The notes: generated by a model not told the origin, from the sequence alone. 64,000 nucleotides of DNA from Antitrichia curtipendula (GCA_951230915.1 OX579641.1:17772254-17836253), one strand, 5' to 3'; shown: positions 47,050 to 61,088, numbered from the stretch's first letter. Program-made: numbers and translations.

Positions 47050-47685
47050 ATTAAAACACATTAATTACATCATTGTCATCAAATCTAGCATACAAGGTCT
47101 TATACATACCCTCAACACATGACTATTGAAATGACAGGGAAACCTCTAAATCAGCTTCCAATGGTCCCAAGTCATTTGAACATTGTAAAATTTGGAACTC
47201 CAAATTTTGCCATGTAAGCAACAAAGGTAATCAAATAGGGGCCAAATTCAAGTACCACTTGAAAATATGTTCTAGGGTTCATTGTGTCCTAATTCAAATC
47301 ACAATAATCAACAAGAAAATACAACCTAATTAAATTAATTTTATCTCTACAATAGATCCTATAGATGAAATGTCATCATATTAACTTGAGAAGATTTTAG
47401 ACAACTTAGACAACATGTGCAAAATGTCAACTAAGAAGTGCAAAACATATATGATTTTGAAGTTGCTCAATTTACTAAACAACAAGGGGGTAGATCCATC
47501 ATTTGGAAAGGGAGGAGTATCACACAAGTTGAAAGACTAGTACTAACTCCATAAAGTCACATATTGTAATCATAGCTTTCTACCTAGAGAGCCAAGGAAT
47601 CTTATAATATCTTATTAGAAATTTGTGAGCATTTAGTTAATTTTAGAGTGCTTGAAGGAATGCCTTTTTTTGGAGGAGTTTTTAG

Positions 47686-48370
47686 CCCCTAGAGATCCAA
47701 ACACTGTTTTTGGCAACATAGTGATTTTGAGCAATTCACTACGAATGGAATTTCTATTTTTTTATTTGAAATTTTCACACAACATGTACCCGAGAAGTAG
47801 CTTTAAGGCTCAACAATTTTCATAACTTTTGACTACATGATTAAGAAGTTATTGTATGATATGTACAGGGATATGTACTATTCAATGATCTTTGGACACC
47901 TCAAAAAATTCTCAAAAAATCATTTTTTTTAAAAGTAAAAATTTGAAATTGGTTTTCTAAATTTTTATATATGTGGAAAGCTTTGAATCATTCCATTTTA
48001 ATTAATGAGATGAAAGTTATGAGAAGTTTGAGTTTGCGGATAGTTATGGAATTTCTACTCTACAATAAACTTTGAAGTCCTTTCTTTAACTCAATTTTCA
48101 ATATTTTTGAAACAAAAATAAAAACATTGGGAGTAGATTTTTTACTACAACATTACAACCGTTGGAATTGACATTTATCAATTCCATAACTAAATTGTTG
48201 ACAAATTAGTATTTTGAATCATTTTCTACTTCTTTCTACTTACTATTTTTTTCCTATATGTTGTACAATTCCAAATGACCTGAATTTTTTTAAGCATGTA
48301 GACAACTTGCCTAGAAAAATGAATCAAAGAGTCACCATAATTTTGGACAAATTTTCAACATGTGAGGAAC
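47686..48370. mobile_element. TTAA-family element, B end and body
   Basis: TTAG at 47,682 precedes CCCCTAGAGATCCAAACACTG, then TTTTTGGCAACATAGTGATTTTG; the body is collinear with 2,980-3,610. The right A-type end is missing or eroded beyond about 48,370. Confidence 0.65.
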
Positions 48371-49078
48371 TTTGACATGTCGAGCCCCATGTCTTCACAA
48401 CATCCATGAGACAACATCATATTATTTGAATTCTTTTTTCACCCACCACCCACCACCCACCATCAACCATAACTTCAAAAAACAACTTGTAGAAAAACTT
48501 GCCTTTAATAATGTAACAAAAGTAATAAGATTTAGTCTAACTAAAATGTCCAAATTATTCAAAATCATCAATCATGAGCTCAAATTATTTGGAGTCCCTC
48601 ACTCTTTCTAATATTTACTTGTCTTTGAATTACACTAGAAATATTGAGACCATGTCCACATGTGCTTTCTCATTATGACACAATGTTGAAGCCATTAGTA
48701 CATTATAAGGTACAAAAATATTACACAAACTTGGAAATTTATAGAAAGGCATGCATTCATTGCCCACAAAATAGGCAATGATAAAAAGGGACATGGCAAC
48801 TTTATCACAATTGTAATTTGCAAATGCAATAGCTCGTTGTAAAGATTTTTGATCACCATGTCTTGCCCATAAAAGTTTTCTATGTTCTATTATTTTTGCA
48901 TGGGCTTGCAACATTGAAACTTTAATGTTCTTTGAACCTTCATTAGCACAAACTTAAGAATATTTATCACTTCTCTTTTGTAAATCTTACAGAAAACACT
49001 AAACCAAATTCCTACTAAATTTGAACTAATCAAACCATACATTCTTCCATTCCAAATTGACCTTTTGAATGTCATCAA
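48371..49078. other. Non-coding stretch
   Basis: No recognisable gene. A minus frame at 48,630-48,914 has no domain. Confidence 0.45.
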
Positions 49079-50340
49079 CCCCTAAAGGACCAAGGCAAAT
49101 TTCAAGCAAAAGTTGTGAAAAACTGCCATTTTTTAGGACAATGAAAAAAAAATGAAAAAAAAGTTTTTTTTTCCAAAATTCAACCTTACAAATTTGTACT
49201 AGAGGGTGATTGCAAGAAAGACTAGTACTATTTTTTGTCACACTTGACGTGTCGGACTTGTTATTGGCTATAACTTTTGAAGAATGAATCCAATTAACTT
49301 GAAAATTTTCTTGGAGATGGCTAACCTGATCTTGTTTAGATCCCTTATTTTTCAAAAAAAATTAAAAATCATTTTATATTTAAATTTCAATTTAGCTAAT
49401 TTGTCATACTTTGCAGTTTAGAGTTTTTTAGTACTGGGGAGTATCCAAACTTAATGATCTAGATCCAAAATTTCTATGGTCTATTCCCATAGTAGGAAGT
49501 CATGTTTCTACCAAAGGAAATTTAAAAATATTTTATTTTATGCCCTCCACATACATGCAAACAGGGCTCCCTTGCGCGCGTAGTTCTGAACATTCAAAAT
49601 TGTTTCAAGATCATTTTTTGGTGAAATCTCTTTCCTATAAAGTCCTCACAAATTGAAAATTTTTAGTTTCCTTAAAAATTGTTTTTCCTATTTTTTACAA
49701 ATTAAAATGTGAAATTACCTATTTTCATGAGATTTTGCACTTTTCCAGTTCTCCTACTTAGAGAATTTTTCTATGCTTTTCCTTCCTAGGGTAACTTCTT
49801 CTTAAAGGTGTATACATTGAACATATTTTTTAGATTTAAAAAAAATTGTTTTTCTACTTATACAGTACTCCCAAAAAAAACATGAGTATTGTGGAGAACG
49901 CTACACTTTTTGGTCGGTCTTTCTTGCATTCACCCTAGACTACTATGGAAATGTGTAGAAATTTTTTCAAAAACTTTGATTGCGTGGATTGAACAATTAT
50001 AACGTTTGAAGCTAGAAGAAAGAGTTTTTTTCTAACCTTGCTTGACAAGGCCAATAGGGTGTAACTCCTCCTAGATTGAGATTTTTATATTACATATAGT
50101 TATTTTTTTCAATATTCATCTTATATCATATAAATTACACACTTGCCAAACTTCAAAAGTAAAAGATGAGTTTTGCAAAAACTACCCGAGCTACCAGAAA
50201 AGTTTAAGGCAACATAACTTTTGATCTGGGCATCCAATTGAAAAAAAAAATCTATTAAGAGGGTACAAATTCACACCTTTGTCAAAATTTCATGAACATC
50301 CGACCAAAATTGACTTAATAGGAACCTACCCAGATTTCCA
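49079..50340. mobile_element. TTAA-family element, left end and body
   Basis: CCCCTAAAGGACCAAGGC follows TCAA at 49,075-49,078 and continues with AAAACTGCCATTTT. The body contains family text near 49,970. The right terminus is unclear, possibly near GTCCTTTACAGATTAA at 50,343. Confidence 0.5.
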
Positions 50341-53238
50341 ATTGTCCTTTACAGATTAAGTAGAGTGAAAGGAAGTAGAGAAGATATAGAGGAAGTACTA
50401 GGAGCAACTTCTAAGCCCAACCTTGAAGAGTATATCACATATAGATCTCTTACATTTTTACATTTAAAATACATACGCAAGCACCAAACAAAAAGGAAAA
50501 GGAAGAGGGGGAACTAGGAAAGTCTTCTCTATGGACTTGGACAAGAAGCAACTATCCAGAAAATCTAGAAGAACAATGTTGAGCAAGTTAGCAAGAGCAA
50601 ATAGAGTGCAATAATGCAACAATGCGGGATAGGTGATAAAAAGATGGAGTGTCGGACAACAAGGTAAGGGAGCCCAACGACATGGATCGAGCTAACACAT
50701 GGACCTAAATCAACACAACAATAAAGAGGTGGCAAAGCACAACAAGCAAGAGAAGGAGTAGGAGCACGATAGTGGTGAGCAAGAGAATAAGAGCAAGTTC
50801 TCAAGCGTCTAATGATAGGCTCACGTGGACATAGACAATGGAGCAAGGATTGGTCGCTTTGTGCCCACAACCAACCCTAAAACAATACATGCCCTTGTTT
50901 AAGCATTCCAAGCCTCTCAACAACCAATTTTGAAGCAATATCCACCTTGTCCAACAACATAACTATTATTCCAACAGACCAAGTATTAGCCTTTAATTCA
51001 AAATTGCAAGTGGCTACAATCTGACAATTTCATGAAAGTAGCAACTACAAATCCCCTATTACATTTGCACATTGTTTGGTCGGTTGCCGGTCCTACCAAT
51101 TTTTTGTCCAATTTTGAACCTTCCATGTTCAGCCAGTTATTTTTCCAAAGGCACCAACTAACAATGAACTAACCAGATGGAATGCCCTTAGACCCGAGCA
51201 TTACCTTATATAGGAGGAGATTCAAGAACAATTCGGTCATTAAGAAGCAACTCTAGAAAAGTGTCATGAAGAGTGTGAAAGGATGTTTAGAAGGAAAAAC
51301 AATTTAAATAGCGAAAATGTACAATCATGTGTGCATGATTTTAGAATTGTAATGAGGTGAAAGAGGTGACTAAAATGTGTGCTTTGTGCACATACATCAA
51401 TTAGTAGTTTAGTTAATTTTAAAGTGAATTGCACTTAATGAAGTCTATTGCAATCTTTTTTAGAGTGGGTATTAAATTGATTGAAGACGTTCTTTGTACA
51501 TTTTTCTGATAGCCATGCATTCAATAGATTAATTAAAAAGTAGAAAGCATTCAGTAAACTGACATCTCTTGAGCTATTTAATATTATGACATCGTGCATA
51601 TACAATGTAGAAGCCATCGATTTTACAAATTGTAGGAAATACTTTGTCTTTTCACAATCAAACCTTGTCAAGTACATTTAAAAAAGGCATCCCAAGACAT
51701 GGTGGTTGGGCGTCTTCCTTCCCAGAAGCTGCAGATTAAGTTTGTAGGATTACACAGCTTCATGTATTGCAAAATATTTTGCAAGTCAATCAAACTAGCA
51801 AAAAACAACTGCAAATACTGTTGAGAGTTTTCTGATCAACAAAAACTGAAATTACTTCATATTCGATTTTGTCTACCATTATGACTAACACTAGATTGAC
51901 TAGAGCCTCCCAAGATGCAAATGACAAAGATGGAGAGAACTGGCAGCCTCATAAGAGTTGGAGAAGTATTCACTCAGATTTCTTAGACAATGAAGATGAC
52001 AATTTTGAAGAAGAGCAAAATGAAGAGCTCTTTGATTGGCCTAACGTGAGGAGGACTAGGCCTGGTTTAAGAAATGAAGCACTTCGAAAAGCACAATGAC
52101 ATGGATGGTGATATGGGCAATCACATGATCCTTCTCCCAAAACCTCAACACCAGCCAATTGTTCATATTCTGCTACCATAGGTGAAGTTATGCAGCTCAA
52201 AAAGGGACATCAACAACTTCCCGACAAAACAAGCTAAAGACAATCAATGGGTGAAAGCATGCTACGACCTACCACTTTTGATGTCACAATGTCACATTTG
52301 AGGAACTAATTTATTTTAAGTGTATATAAATGAGGAGAATTCTATGCATAAATTTGGTGTGATGATTGACCTTACAAATGTATTCTAGGGTCCAAGCGCA
52401 TTTTTCAACTTGTACTCAATATCTAGTTTATTCACTAATATACATGTTTTAGTTTTTATTTTATTTTATTATCTTAAATATATATTTTAATATTTTAATT
52501 GGTTGGAGGAAGAAACTAGCAAGATTTGACAAGTGGGCCTAATTTTTTTTATTATTTAATTCCTTCTACAAGACATATTGTGGAATTAAACAATATAATA
52601 AATATAAATAAATATAAATCTTAAAAAATTAACTTCAAGACCAATTAAACAATATAAAAATTTGCCTACTTGTAGAATCTTGTTAGCTTTCTTCACCAAG
52701 AATCCAAAGTGTTAAAAAACTTTGTTTGCATTTTTTTATTAAATGTGCCAAAACAGATAGGCCGTAGCATGCTTTCCCCCTAATAGCAACCCTGAAGTCC
52801 TTGAGTCCGATTTTCATTAACGGATAGAGCTCGGCATGGACACCTCCTCATCATTGAACATGGAGTATAGCTGCCAACAAAACGACAAAGCATAAGGAGG
52901 TGTTGTCATCAGAACATCTGCCTGGCAATGGACGACATCCTTACAGAGTCCGTCTCTTTGCGCATGGCAGCAACTCCAACGCTTCTCTAGGTACAAGTCC
53001 TCCACAACGTTTGCCTACAACCATAACCATAGTACAGACAAGCATCAAAAGCAATGGTAGAAGAAAAAATGGCAATTGGATTGACCAGTAGTTAAAAATG
53101 TGCCATTCATGATTTTAATGAGGGCACTTCCATTGGACAAGTTGCTAGGGATAACGGCATCCTTGCCTCCAGCTTGAGAAGTCACATTTAAGGAACAACT
53201 TGGTAAATAAGAAGGAAAAAATTGGAGATGCTCATTGA
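50341..53238. other. Mostly unassigned; possible transposon 5' part
   Basis: The frame at 51,869-52,099 (+) is acidic and begins MSTIMTNTRLTRAS; it may belong to the transposase element that follows, but has no recognised domain. The remainder shows no supported gene. Confidence 0.4.
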
Positions 53239-54960
53239 TGTAGAAGAGGATCAATTAGTTGATTACTTGTTGAAAATGCAAAACTTGGGCTTCCCTTTAA
53301 CAATAGGGCAACTGAGAGAAAAAAAATAGGAATTCTCACACAAAGAAGTTTGACCCCTTTCAAAGATGGTGTGCTTGGTCTAGGGTGGGTTAAATGCTTC
53401 AAAAAATGACATAGACAGCTAACAGTGAAGAAAGTCCAAAACCTAGAGCAAAAGAGAGCTAAGAATCTAAATCCAGAAACAGTGTCCACTTTCTATGGAA
53501 ACCTTCAAAAACTTTATGATACTCACAACTATGCACCCGATCACATATGGAATTGTGATGAGAGTGGGGCACAAGCAGGAAAAGATGGAAGAGGCTATAT
53601 TAGCCAAAAGAGGGTCAAGAGTTGTTTACAAAGTAACTCCAGACCAAAGAAAATGGCTTACAGTTTTAAGCTATGTCAATGCTAGAGGAGACACTATTCC
53701 ACACTTTTTCATTTTTATAGGCAAAAGAAAATCCAAAAATTACCTAAGAAAAACATGTGAACAAAGAACTACAATGGCTATGTAAGCCAAAGCATGGATG
53801 ACAAATGTAATATTTAAAGAGTGGATACTACATTTCTTATTCAATGTCTCGAAAGAGTATAGGATTTCTCAATCAAACAAGCATTTACTTATTTTGGATG
53901 GACACAAATCTCATGTGAGTTTATAAGTCATCAAAATAGCTATAGCAAGAGGGTTAGATCTCCTAACTTTTCCATCTCACATTTCTCATGCTCTTCAACC
54001 TTTAGATGTAACTTTCTTCAAATCTTTCAAAATGCGCTTTAGGGCATATAGGGATAAATGGACTCATAGTGGTCAAATGCCTATTAAAGAGGACCTCGTT
54101 CAGTGGGTATTTCCTGGTCTTAGAAGAGCACTATCTAAAGAGAACATTAGAAGAGGATTTGAAGTTACTAGCATTTTTCTTCTCAATGCTGATGATGTGA
54201 ATTCAAAAATGGGTCCTAGTGAGATCTATGGTAGAATACAAGAAAAAGAACAAGCACAAGAGGAGGGCAACCCAAGTGCTATGTAGCTAGACTTTGAATT
54301 ACAGCAATGGGAGCTTCAAGAAAGTCTAGATGAGTGTCCATTGTACATTCCTAACTGCATACACTATTACGTTGATTTAGAGAGTAATGAAGAAGGAGGT
54401 TCTATGCACAAATTTACAAGCAGCAAGAGTGAAGTAGAAAATCAGCCATCCCAGAAGCAAAAAAAACAATCAATCAGTCCAAGTGCAAGAGTGTATGGAA
54501 GCATTAGATATAGAAGAAAGTAGTGAAGGAGACCATGAGGGGGCAGATGAGGCAAATGATGATTTCTGCCGATTCTTAGCCTTTCTACGTGTGCAACTAC
54601 CATATACTTCAAAATCAAGAGTTGAACCACAGATTGACTATCACAACTCCATTTTATTGACTGAAGAGGTTTATCTCAAAGAGCTTGAGGACATGGCGGC
54701 AAAGAAGGAAGCAACTACAACAGAAAGAGAAAGGAAATAGTTAGAGAAGGACTCCAAGAGACAACAAAAAGCCAGGGAGAAGTTACAAGCAAAAGAAGCA
54801 AAGGTAGAATTAGCAAAATATAAGAAGAAACACAAAGAACTTTGGAGCCTAAAGAATGTGAAAGCATTGGGAGAAAAATTGCATATAGCCATACTTGAGA
54901 ATGCTCCTATGACAAGATACAAGGCTTCTTATTGCGGATTCATGCCCCAAGTATACAAGG
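53239..54960 (+). pseudogene. Pogo/Tigger-like (DDE_1) transposase, broken
   Basis: Read across three frames. A CENP-B/Tc5-type helix-turn-helix part at 53,241-53,410 (EEDQLVDYLLKMQNLGFPLT, FKDGVLGLGWVKCF). Then the DDE_1 catalytic domain: NLNPETVSTFYGNL, HIWNCDESGAQ (first Asp, ~53,553), IPHFFIFIGKR, HLLILDGHKSHVS (second Asp, ~53,897) and ALQPLDVTFFKSFKMRF (third Asp, ~54,005). An acidic linker and a Lys/Glu-rich coiled-coil tail (54,690-54,850) follow. Stops and frameshifts at about 53,328, 53,640, 53,782, 53,920 and 54,283 make it inactive. Pogo-type elements insert at TA. I could not find its terminal repeats. Confidence 0.82.
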
Positions 54961-55605
54961 AAAACTAATGGTTGGCAATACAAAGAAAGAGAGTGAAAAA
55001 AAGAGGAGAGGATCCAAGAGCCTTATATGCTTTGCAAAAAGTTCATCCACAGCTATTGAGCTCCAATGTAGGCCGCTTCCTAAGCCAGCCAATGTCACAA
55101 TACCTGCTTATGAGCCTCTTGAGTGGTGGAAGTATGTATTATGAGAGCGCTTTCCATGCATTGTTGCCAATGGTATCTACAAAGATAAATGCAACGGCAG
55201 TCAATTATGGCATGACTTTGCATACTGTCCAACTTCCTGAACTTTGAGATGGAAAAGTTAAAAAAAACAAAAATATACTTATCGGCATTATAAAAACTAC
55301 GGACATGATGTCATGGTGGCAATTTGCAAATACCATCTGCAAAAACCAGCAAGGATGTAAGAAGTGAAACAATCGAATACAGGAAAACACAAAACAAGAA
55401 AGGGATGAGAGAGATGCTTACTTTTCCAAACCGTACTAGTTGCACTAAGGGCCACTGTCCTGATGGAACGCTCCATGTTGTCGGTGCTACACCACTGAGC
55501 ACTTACACAAAGATTCCGATCCTCTACAACAAAGGAAGAGGGTGCTTGAAGGTCAGAGCGCACTTCAAGGTCAGAGGGCAATTAAATCTGGGAGCACGAC
55601 TGAAT

Positions 55606-55698
55606 CTCAAAGGGCGACTACAACTCGGAGGAGAAGCTCAAAGGGCGACTTCAACTCCCCTGAGAAGCTCAAAGGGTGACTTTAGCTCGTTGGAGAGG
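55606..55698. repeat. 31-bp tandem repeat, three units
   Basis: CTCAAAGGGCGACT starts at 55,606, 55,637 and 55,668. Weaker related units (CTTCAAGGTCAGAG) precede it from 55,546. Confidence 0.85.
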
Positions 55699-56923
55699 GT
55701 GCGCGGATGAAATCAACATCAGAGACCAATCCACGGCACTTTGTCGTTGCAAGAGAAGAGGCACCAATATTTTAAATTCAGACCACCGGAATAGACAGAA
55801 TTTTTCAATAGCTGTCGGCATTTAAATTGCCCTACAAGACACCAACGTCTTTGTCAATTACTATAGAAGTTGTTGACAGCTACCTACTTATGCTTGCTCA
55901 AAGATAAACAGATTCTTTACTACTGTTTGCGCTTTTTTGTAGTTGATGTGCACAATTTTTGGATTCTTTTAGGAGCCATGCGAATGCAAAGGTGGAGAGT
56001 TTTCCAATAGTTACATGCCATTTACACTACCCTGTGAGTGAATTTAAGCAACCTCCTGGTTGCTTACTTTACTGCTAGTGGACAAAATTGTTGCACGCCT
56101 CAATCACTTTCCAATTTTAGTGCACTTCATCTATGAAGCAGCAGAGCACCAATATAAAGCTTCAATATTGTCATTAATGACTTCTCATTGTTTTTCCTCA
56201 CCATTGTACACATGGCCATTGCAACATTTTGCATTTGTTCTGGATGCATACAAGACTGATGAGAGCATGGGAGCATCCTTTTGAATATTTTTTGCACTTA
56301 ATAGTTCTATTGGAAGTCATGATTGTAGTCATTCAAAATGCTCTTTGTGAGCACTACCAGACACCTACAATGCTTGTACTTTGAAATTACATATCTAATT
56401 CATAGAGACTATAAATTTTGTTTTTAATTTGGCCAGACAATTGTTCCTCAATTCTCTACTAGCCAAAAGTATGTAAAAAATTGTTTCTTTATTACATTCC
56501 TCCACATCTGTCCTTTTTTCCATTACATGGACGCTTCTTGAGCCTTCTACCTTACATAAGGTAAAGCAACCCATTGTGGTCAGATGACCCATAGTAGACA
56601 CCTAGGGAATGACCCCATCATGTTTTTTTCAAATTTTCAGATTTTGGCTTCAATGCATGTCTTACATGACACTAATCAAGTAATTAGTGACTTTATTAGA
56701 ATCTTTCCATTTTTTCTGTAAGAATTCATTGTAAAAATTGACTTTCTAGGCCTTCCTTGTTAGAAATATTATGACTGCTTTAGGTGAGCAAAATGAGCAT
56801 GATGAATTCAGATTTTGTTGGTTCTAAGATAGTCTACATACTCTTTTGGGCCATGATGCATTGAACACCTCAAAAATTCATAGCAAATTCATACTTTGCC
56901 AACAATGGGCTGTTTTACCTTAA
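55699..56923. other. Non-coding stretch
   Basis: No gene supported. The frame at 56,060-56,284 has no domain. Confidence 0.45.
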
Positions 56924-58710
56924 CCCCTAAAGGACCAAGGCCATTTTTCTGTCAAAAACCACTCAAAACTGCCCCTACTGCTCCGTTCATCAAATTTTTC
57001 AACAAAATATTTTTTAGGGTTATAACCGTAGGATCTTGTACTAGACTTGTAGAAGAACAAGTGGTAAAAATGTCGTGACATTTGACCGTACGGATCAAAA
57101 GATATAAGCATTTGAAGGGAAAGCTCTTTTTTTTTCCCACTGTGCCCGAGAATTTCAGATGCCTTTGACCATTGATTGTGGAAAGTTTTTGCACTATGGA
57201 TTCTGAATTAAATTTTTTAGCATACTCTATATCATGTTAGGAATGTCTCTAAAATATTTCAAGGCAAAAAAAGACGTGGAACACATTCAAAAAAATCTTG
57301 CAATGCAACACTGTCCAAAAGTTCACAATGCCTCACATAATTTTTCGAGCAAGTTTTCCACCACATAATTCTGAATTTCAAAAATCCAAACGGCGGATTG
57401 AAAGATATATACTAGAGCTTTACAATCTCCAAAAAACAATTTTGGAAAATAACAAAAACTGTAATTCCTATGGAATTTAGAAGCAACATGTGAATACATA
57501 GAGGAATATGGATTTGGGCATGCATGGAAAAAGGGTCGGGGTATGTTCCCGATATGTTCCCAGACTGTTCCCGGTCTGCTCTAATCATTGGGAACTCTGT
57601 GAGGGAACTCTACCTAGTGGGAACTCTCCAAGGGAGCTCTGTTTGCTGCAGACTGTGATTCCGATGGGAGGATAGGGAGAAAGGGAAGGGAGTCTGGACA
57701 ACTTCAGGTCAAAGGTGCAGCTTGTCAAGGAGGTCACAAGCCACATGAAGGCCACATCCAAACTGTTATCACCCGGCAACATACATTATTTTTCTGATGC
57801 ACATAGAGAGTACTCCAAATGTAATAAAAAAAGATGCAAACAAATAAATAATAATCATACAACTAAATAAATAATTTTGGTTTATGCATTTGGTGTCCCA
57901 AAAATAGTTTTGAAAAGGAAAACAAACACATGTGAATTCACATTCTTCAAACAATTAGGGACTCATAAGTGTTTCAACCACTACAATTTGTATTGTGACT
58001 TTCACTAAAGAAGAATGCAAAATGCATAGTTTTTCTGTACGGTCTTCAAAAATTGGTTACTAACCCCTAAAGGACCAAACAACGTTTTTTGGCAACATAG
58101 CAAAATTGGGCAGGTACCTATGACTAGAAGAATGAGTATTTGGGAACAATATGTTGAAACAATATACTCTCACAAAATATGCAAACAACACATTCAAACA
58201 ATATATACTACATATAGTTCTTTCTATGTCTTTTATACAAGCCAAGAAAAACCTTTCACTTTAAAATGATAAAGCCGTTTTAAACATAAAAGAAGCCTTT
58301 GATAATAAAGTTCTTTCACTTTTTCAAAATTAAAAGTAACCTTTTGCATTAGAAAAACAAAAAAAGGGTAAAGGTAACTTCATAAAACCCTCTTTTACTT
58401 TTTGGAACAAAGTTTATGCAATTTATGCCCACAATCAATGGGGCTTAGGATCTTGAATGTCACATCTTTAGATTTTCTTAGGAACACATAATAAAAAATA
58501 GAAATGTACTTTTTTTTGCAAATAGGTTTAAAATTAATTTTTGGGCTTGGGTTATACAAGACTAAGGGGGTAAAAATAAAAGCTTTATCTTTTACATGAC
58601 ATATATTTATGACAAATGCATGTACTTGAAAGTATTTATAGAAATTATAAATCTATATTCTTATGAAGTCCTATATAAACTTGTAGTCTTTCAATTGCAA
58701 CTATGAGATG

Positions 58711-58910
58711 NNNNNNNNNNNNNNNNNNNNNNNNNNNNNNNNNNNNNNNNNNNNNNNNNNNNNNNNNNNNNNNNNNNNNNNNNNNNNNNNNNNNNNNNNN
58801 NNNNNNNNNNNNNNNNNNNNNNNNNNNNNNNNNNNNNNNNNNNNNNNNNNNNNNNNNNNNNNNNNNNNNNNNNNNNNNNNNNNNNNNNNNNNNNNNNNNN
58901 NNNNNNNNNN
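58711..58910. other. Assembly gap (200 N)
   Basis: An exact run of 200 N in the loop of the large inverted repeat. Hairpins of this size commonly defeat assembly. Any open frames through it are meaningless. Confidence 0.99.
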
Positions 58911-60677
58911 CCTTGATGCACCCCATGCTCTCCTATAGGGGAGAGAAAATTTACATGAAGGAATATTACAACAAGACTTTGTATAAGGGAGAGAGAATCC
59001 AACATTCACAAGAAGGAAAGAATATAATTATGCATGAGAATATGAGATTACCTAAGGACTTCTAAGAACATATAAATATTCTTCCTATACATATTAGTAT
59101 ATATATGTGGTTGGCATAATTACAACAAAAACACTACAAGTTTATATAAGAATTTATAAGAAACTAAACCTATACATTTTATAAATAATAACAAGGACAT
59201 GTGTCATCTCATAGTTGCAATTGAAAGACTACAAGTTTATATAGGACTTCATAAGAATATAGATTTATAATTTCTATAAATACTTTCAAGTACATGCATT
59301 TGTCATAAATATATGTCATGTAAAAGATAAAGCTTTTATTTTTACCCCCTTAGTCTTGTATAACCCAAGCCCAAAAATTAATTTTAAACCTATTTGCAAA
59401 AAAAAGTACATTTCTATTTTTTATTATGTGTTCCTAAGAAAATCTAAAGATGTGACATTCAAGATCCTAAGCCCCATTGATTGTGGGCATAAATTGCATA
59501 AACTTTGTTCCAAAAAGTAAAAGAGGGTTTTATGAAGTTACCTTTACCCTTTTTTTGTTTTTCTAATGCAAAAGGTTACTTTTAATTTTGAAAAAGTGAA
59601 AGAACTTTATTATCAAAGGCTTCTTTTATGTTTAAAACGGCTTTATCATTTTAAAGTGAAAGGTTTTTCTTGGCTTGTATAAAAGACATAGAAAGAACTA
59701 TATGTAGTATATATTGTTTGAATGTGTTGTTTGCATATTTTGTGAGAGTATATTGTTTCAACATATTGTTCCCAAATACTCATTCTTCTAGTCATAGGTA
59801 CCTGCCCAATTTTGCTATGTTGCCAAAAAACGTTGTTTGGTCCTTTAGGGGTTAGTAACCAATTTTTGAAGACCGTACAGAAAAACTATGCATTTTGCAT
59901 TCTTCTTTAGTGAAAGTCACAATACAAATTGTAGTGGTTGAAACACTTATGAGTCCCTAATTGTTTGAAGAATGTGAATTCACATGTGTTTGTTTTCCTT
60001 TTCAAAACTATTTTTGGGACACCAAATGCATAAACCAAAATTATTTATTTAGTTGTATGATTATTATTTATTTGTTTGCATCTTTTTTTATTACATTTGG
60101 AGTACTCTCTATGTGCATCAGAAAAATAATGTATGTTGCCGGGTGATAACAGTTTGGATGTGGCCTTCATGTGGCTTGTGACCTCCTTGACAAGCTGCAC
60201 CTTTGACCTGAAGTTGTCCAGACTCCCTTCCCTTTCTCCCTATCCTCCCATCGGAATCACAGTCTGCAGCAAACAGAGCTCCCTTGGAGAGTTCCCACTA
60301 GGTAGAGTTCCCTCACAGAGTTCCCAATGATTAGAGCAGACCGGGAACAGTCTGGGAACATATCGGGAACATACCCCGACCCTTTTTCCATGCATGCCCA
60401 AATCCATATTCCTCTATGTATTCACATGTTGCTTCTAAATTCCATAGGAATTACAGTTTTTGTTATTTTCCAAAATTGTTTTTTGGAGATTGTAAAGCTC
60501 TAGTATATATCTTTCAATCCGCCGTTTGGATTTTTGAAATTCAGAATTATGTGGTGGAAAACTTGCTCGAAAAATTATGTGAGGCATTGTGAACTTTTGG
60601 ACAGTGTTGCATTGCAAGATTTTTTTGAATGTGTTCCACGTCTTTTTTTGCCTTGAAATATTTTAGAGACATTCCTA

Positions 60678-61088
60678 AGGTAGGAGGCTCTGAAAGCGAG
60701 CTGGCATTTAGAACTGCTCATGTAGACTCGCCTGAAATGGACATAAGGTGGTCTTTAAATGGATCTTCTGTAGTCATTGAATGGATCAGTAAAAGAAATA
60801 TTATTTATTGCAAGAGCCAATCATTCTTTTTGTTTTCCCATTTCTCTTTTGAAACTGCATCTGAACGGTTTATGGAAGACCTAGGGTCATAAATAGGGAC
60901 CTATGACTCATTACGTTTGAAAGTTCATAAGTAATTCAAAAATGCTTCAAAAAATACAAAACGACTTGTGTTACAATCACAATCTATTTTTCTTTGTCTG
61001 AAAAATGAGCTAAAAATAATTCCATACAAGAACCCACATGAAAAAGGCAGACCAGCCCTTAGATGCTCGCTTTCAGAGCCTCCTACCT
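60678..61088. mobile_element. MITE, AGGTAGGA family, intact copy 2
   Basis: 411 bp with TA on both sides (60,676-60,677, 61,089-61,090). Ends are AGGTAGGAGGCTCTGAAAGC and its exact complement. The empty site survives in the other arm of the palindrome (57,238: CATGTTAGGAATG), which proves insertion and a 2-bp TA duplication. Confidence 0.93.

Noticed and set aside
58645..59065. Open frames across the N run
   Set aside because: They consist mostly of unknown bases.
57298..60617. Four pairs of identical small frames in the large palindrome
   Set aside because: They are the same sequence on inverted arms and carry no domain; identity reflects the repeat, not coding constraint.
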